A stretch of 5,334 nucleotides of DNA from an uncultured Ellagibacter sp. (GTDB lineage Bacteria > Actinomycetota > Coriobacteriia > Coriobacteriales > Eggerthellaceae): NCBI GenBank assembly GCA_934613165.1, contig CAKTSW010000125.1:1-5334 (forward strand), given 5' to 3'. The position numbers and the translations under genes are program-made. The notes under the pieces are model-generated. The model was given only the letters and a program-made list of their open reading frames with translations. It had not been told where the DNA came from and did no database searches. Shown here piece by piece: positions 4,910-5,334 of this stretch (the first letter of the stretch is position 1; each line of letters starts with the position of its first letter).

Positions 4910-5334
4910 CGTGGTCTTCCTCGTTGCCGATCGCGTTGATCTCGTACGGCGTCGTCTGGTAGACGTAGTAGTTGAGCCAGTTGGTGTAGAGCAGCTGGGC
5001 ATGCGCGCGCCAGGTCGACAGCACGGGTCGGGTCGGGTCGTCGTCGGGGAAGTAGTGCTTGGGAAGCGCGGCTTCGGGGTGGTCCTTCGAATCGCGCTCG
5101 TATTCCCACATGAGCGTTTCGCGGTCGTACTCGGGGTGCCCGAACACGAAGAAGTTGCGGCTGTCGGTGCTTTTGGCCATGTAGACGCCCGCCTCGTCGG
5201 AAATGGCGATGATCTCGAGCTCGGGGTTCGCTTCGATGTCGGCGGCGTGCACGTTGGTGTAGCGCGAGTGCGGCGCGAAGAAGTGGTCGTCGAACCCGCG
5301 GGCCCACGGCGAAGAGGGCTTCACGACCTTATGG
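4902..5334 (-). CDS. metA: Homoserine O-acyltransferase MetA, C-terminal half (start beyond the right edge)
   Basis: The visible 143 residues match the C-terminal part of the MetA family. In order they show a GFDDHFFAPHSRYT segment, LEIIAISDEAGVYMAKS, FFVFGHPEYDRETLMWEYERD, a PKHYFPDDDP region and TNWLNYYVYQTTPYEI. The GHPEY motif supplies the catalytic His (codon 5138-5136) and Glu (5132-5130), corresponding to H235 and E237 of E. coli MetA. The nucleophilic Cys and the residue that separates acetyl- from succinyl-CoA use lie outside the window, so the acyl donor cannot be stated. The enzyme acylates the hydroxyl of L-homoserine, the first committed step of methionine synthesis, in the cytoplasm. 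About half of a usual ~300-residue MetA is missing here because of the window edge, not because of damage. Its stop overlaps a small downstream gene. Confidence 0.95.
   Translation of the reverse strand, partial: HKVVKPSSPWARGFDDHFFAPHSRYTNVHAADIEANPELEIIAISDEAGVYMAKSTDSRNFFVFGHPEYDRETLMWEYERDSKDHPEAALPKHYFPDDDPTRPVLSTWRAHAQLLYTNWLNYYVYQTTPYEINAIGNEEDHDE

Noticed and set aside
4577..4962. Plus-strand frames crossing the hairpin and the small metA-linked gene.
   Set aside because: They run through the terminator hairpin and antisense to coupled minus-strand genes, without ribosome binding sites.
1..5334. CRISPR arrays, tRNA or rRNA genes, insertion sequences, phage attachment sites.
   Set aside because: No regularly spaced repeats, cloverleaf or rRNA motifs, transposase motifs or flanking target duplications were seen on either strand.

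Overview
This is a high-GC bacterial window whose gene content and protein style suggest the actinobacterial class Coriobacteriia, probably the Eggerthellaceae (Eggerthella/Gordonibacter-like). The clues are a long secreted surface protein, a divergent site-2 protease, a PF06541-type membrane protein and a MetA-type homoserine acyltransferase, with strong GGAGG-type ribosome binding sites. This placement is an inference from style; no 16S rRNA or tRNA gene is present.

Layout. Positions 1-975 (minus) hold the first 325 codons of a secreted surface protein that continues beyond the left edge. A 16-codon upstream reading frame (968-1018, minus) with its own ribosome binding site overlaps its start codon. 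Positions 1019-1434 form a divergent intergenic region. It contains a perfect 12-bp palindrome of LacI/CcpA-operator type, two 7-bp direct repeats one helical turn apart, small hairpins and a plausible promoter for the rightward genes. Positions 1435-2550 (plus) encode a membrane-embedded M50 (site-2/RseP-like) metalloprotease. It starts at TTG, appears to lack a PDZ domain, and carries a ~105-residue insertion that begins with a winged-helix-like segment. Eleven bases later, 2562-3239 (plus) encodes a HAD-superfamily phosphatase/phosphomutase-like enzyme, probably co-transcribed with the protease. After a spacer with a perfect TATAAT box, 3367-4614 (plus) encodes a polytopic membrane protein: a four-helix N-terminal module, a charged linker and a C-terminal PF06541-like module. 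A nearly perfect 21-bp hairpin (4641-4689) separates it from a convergent minus-strand pair. That pair is the C-terminal half of metA (4902-5334, start beyond the right edge) and a 61-codon acidic small protein (4724-4909) whose start overlaps the metA stop.

How the genes relate. There are four transcription units: the leftward surface-protein gene, the rightward protease-HAD pair, the rightward membrane protein with its own promoter, and the leftward metA-small ORF pair. Only metA has a clearly assignable pathway step (activation of homoserine for methionine synthesis). The M50 protease with its cytosolic-type insertion is the least conventional gene. The surface-protein control region is the least conventional non-coding stretch.
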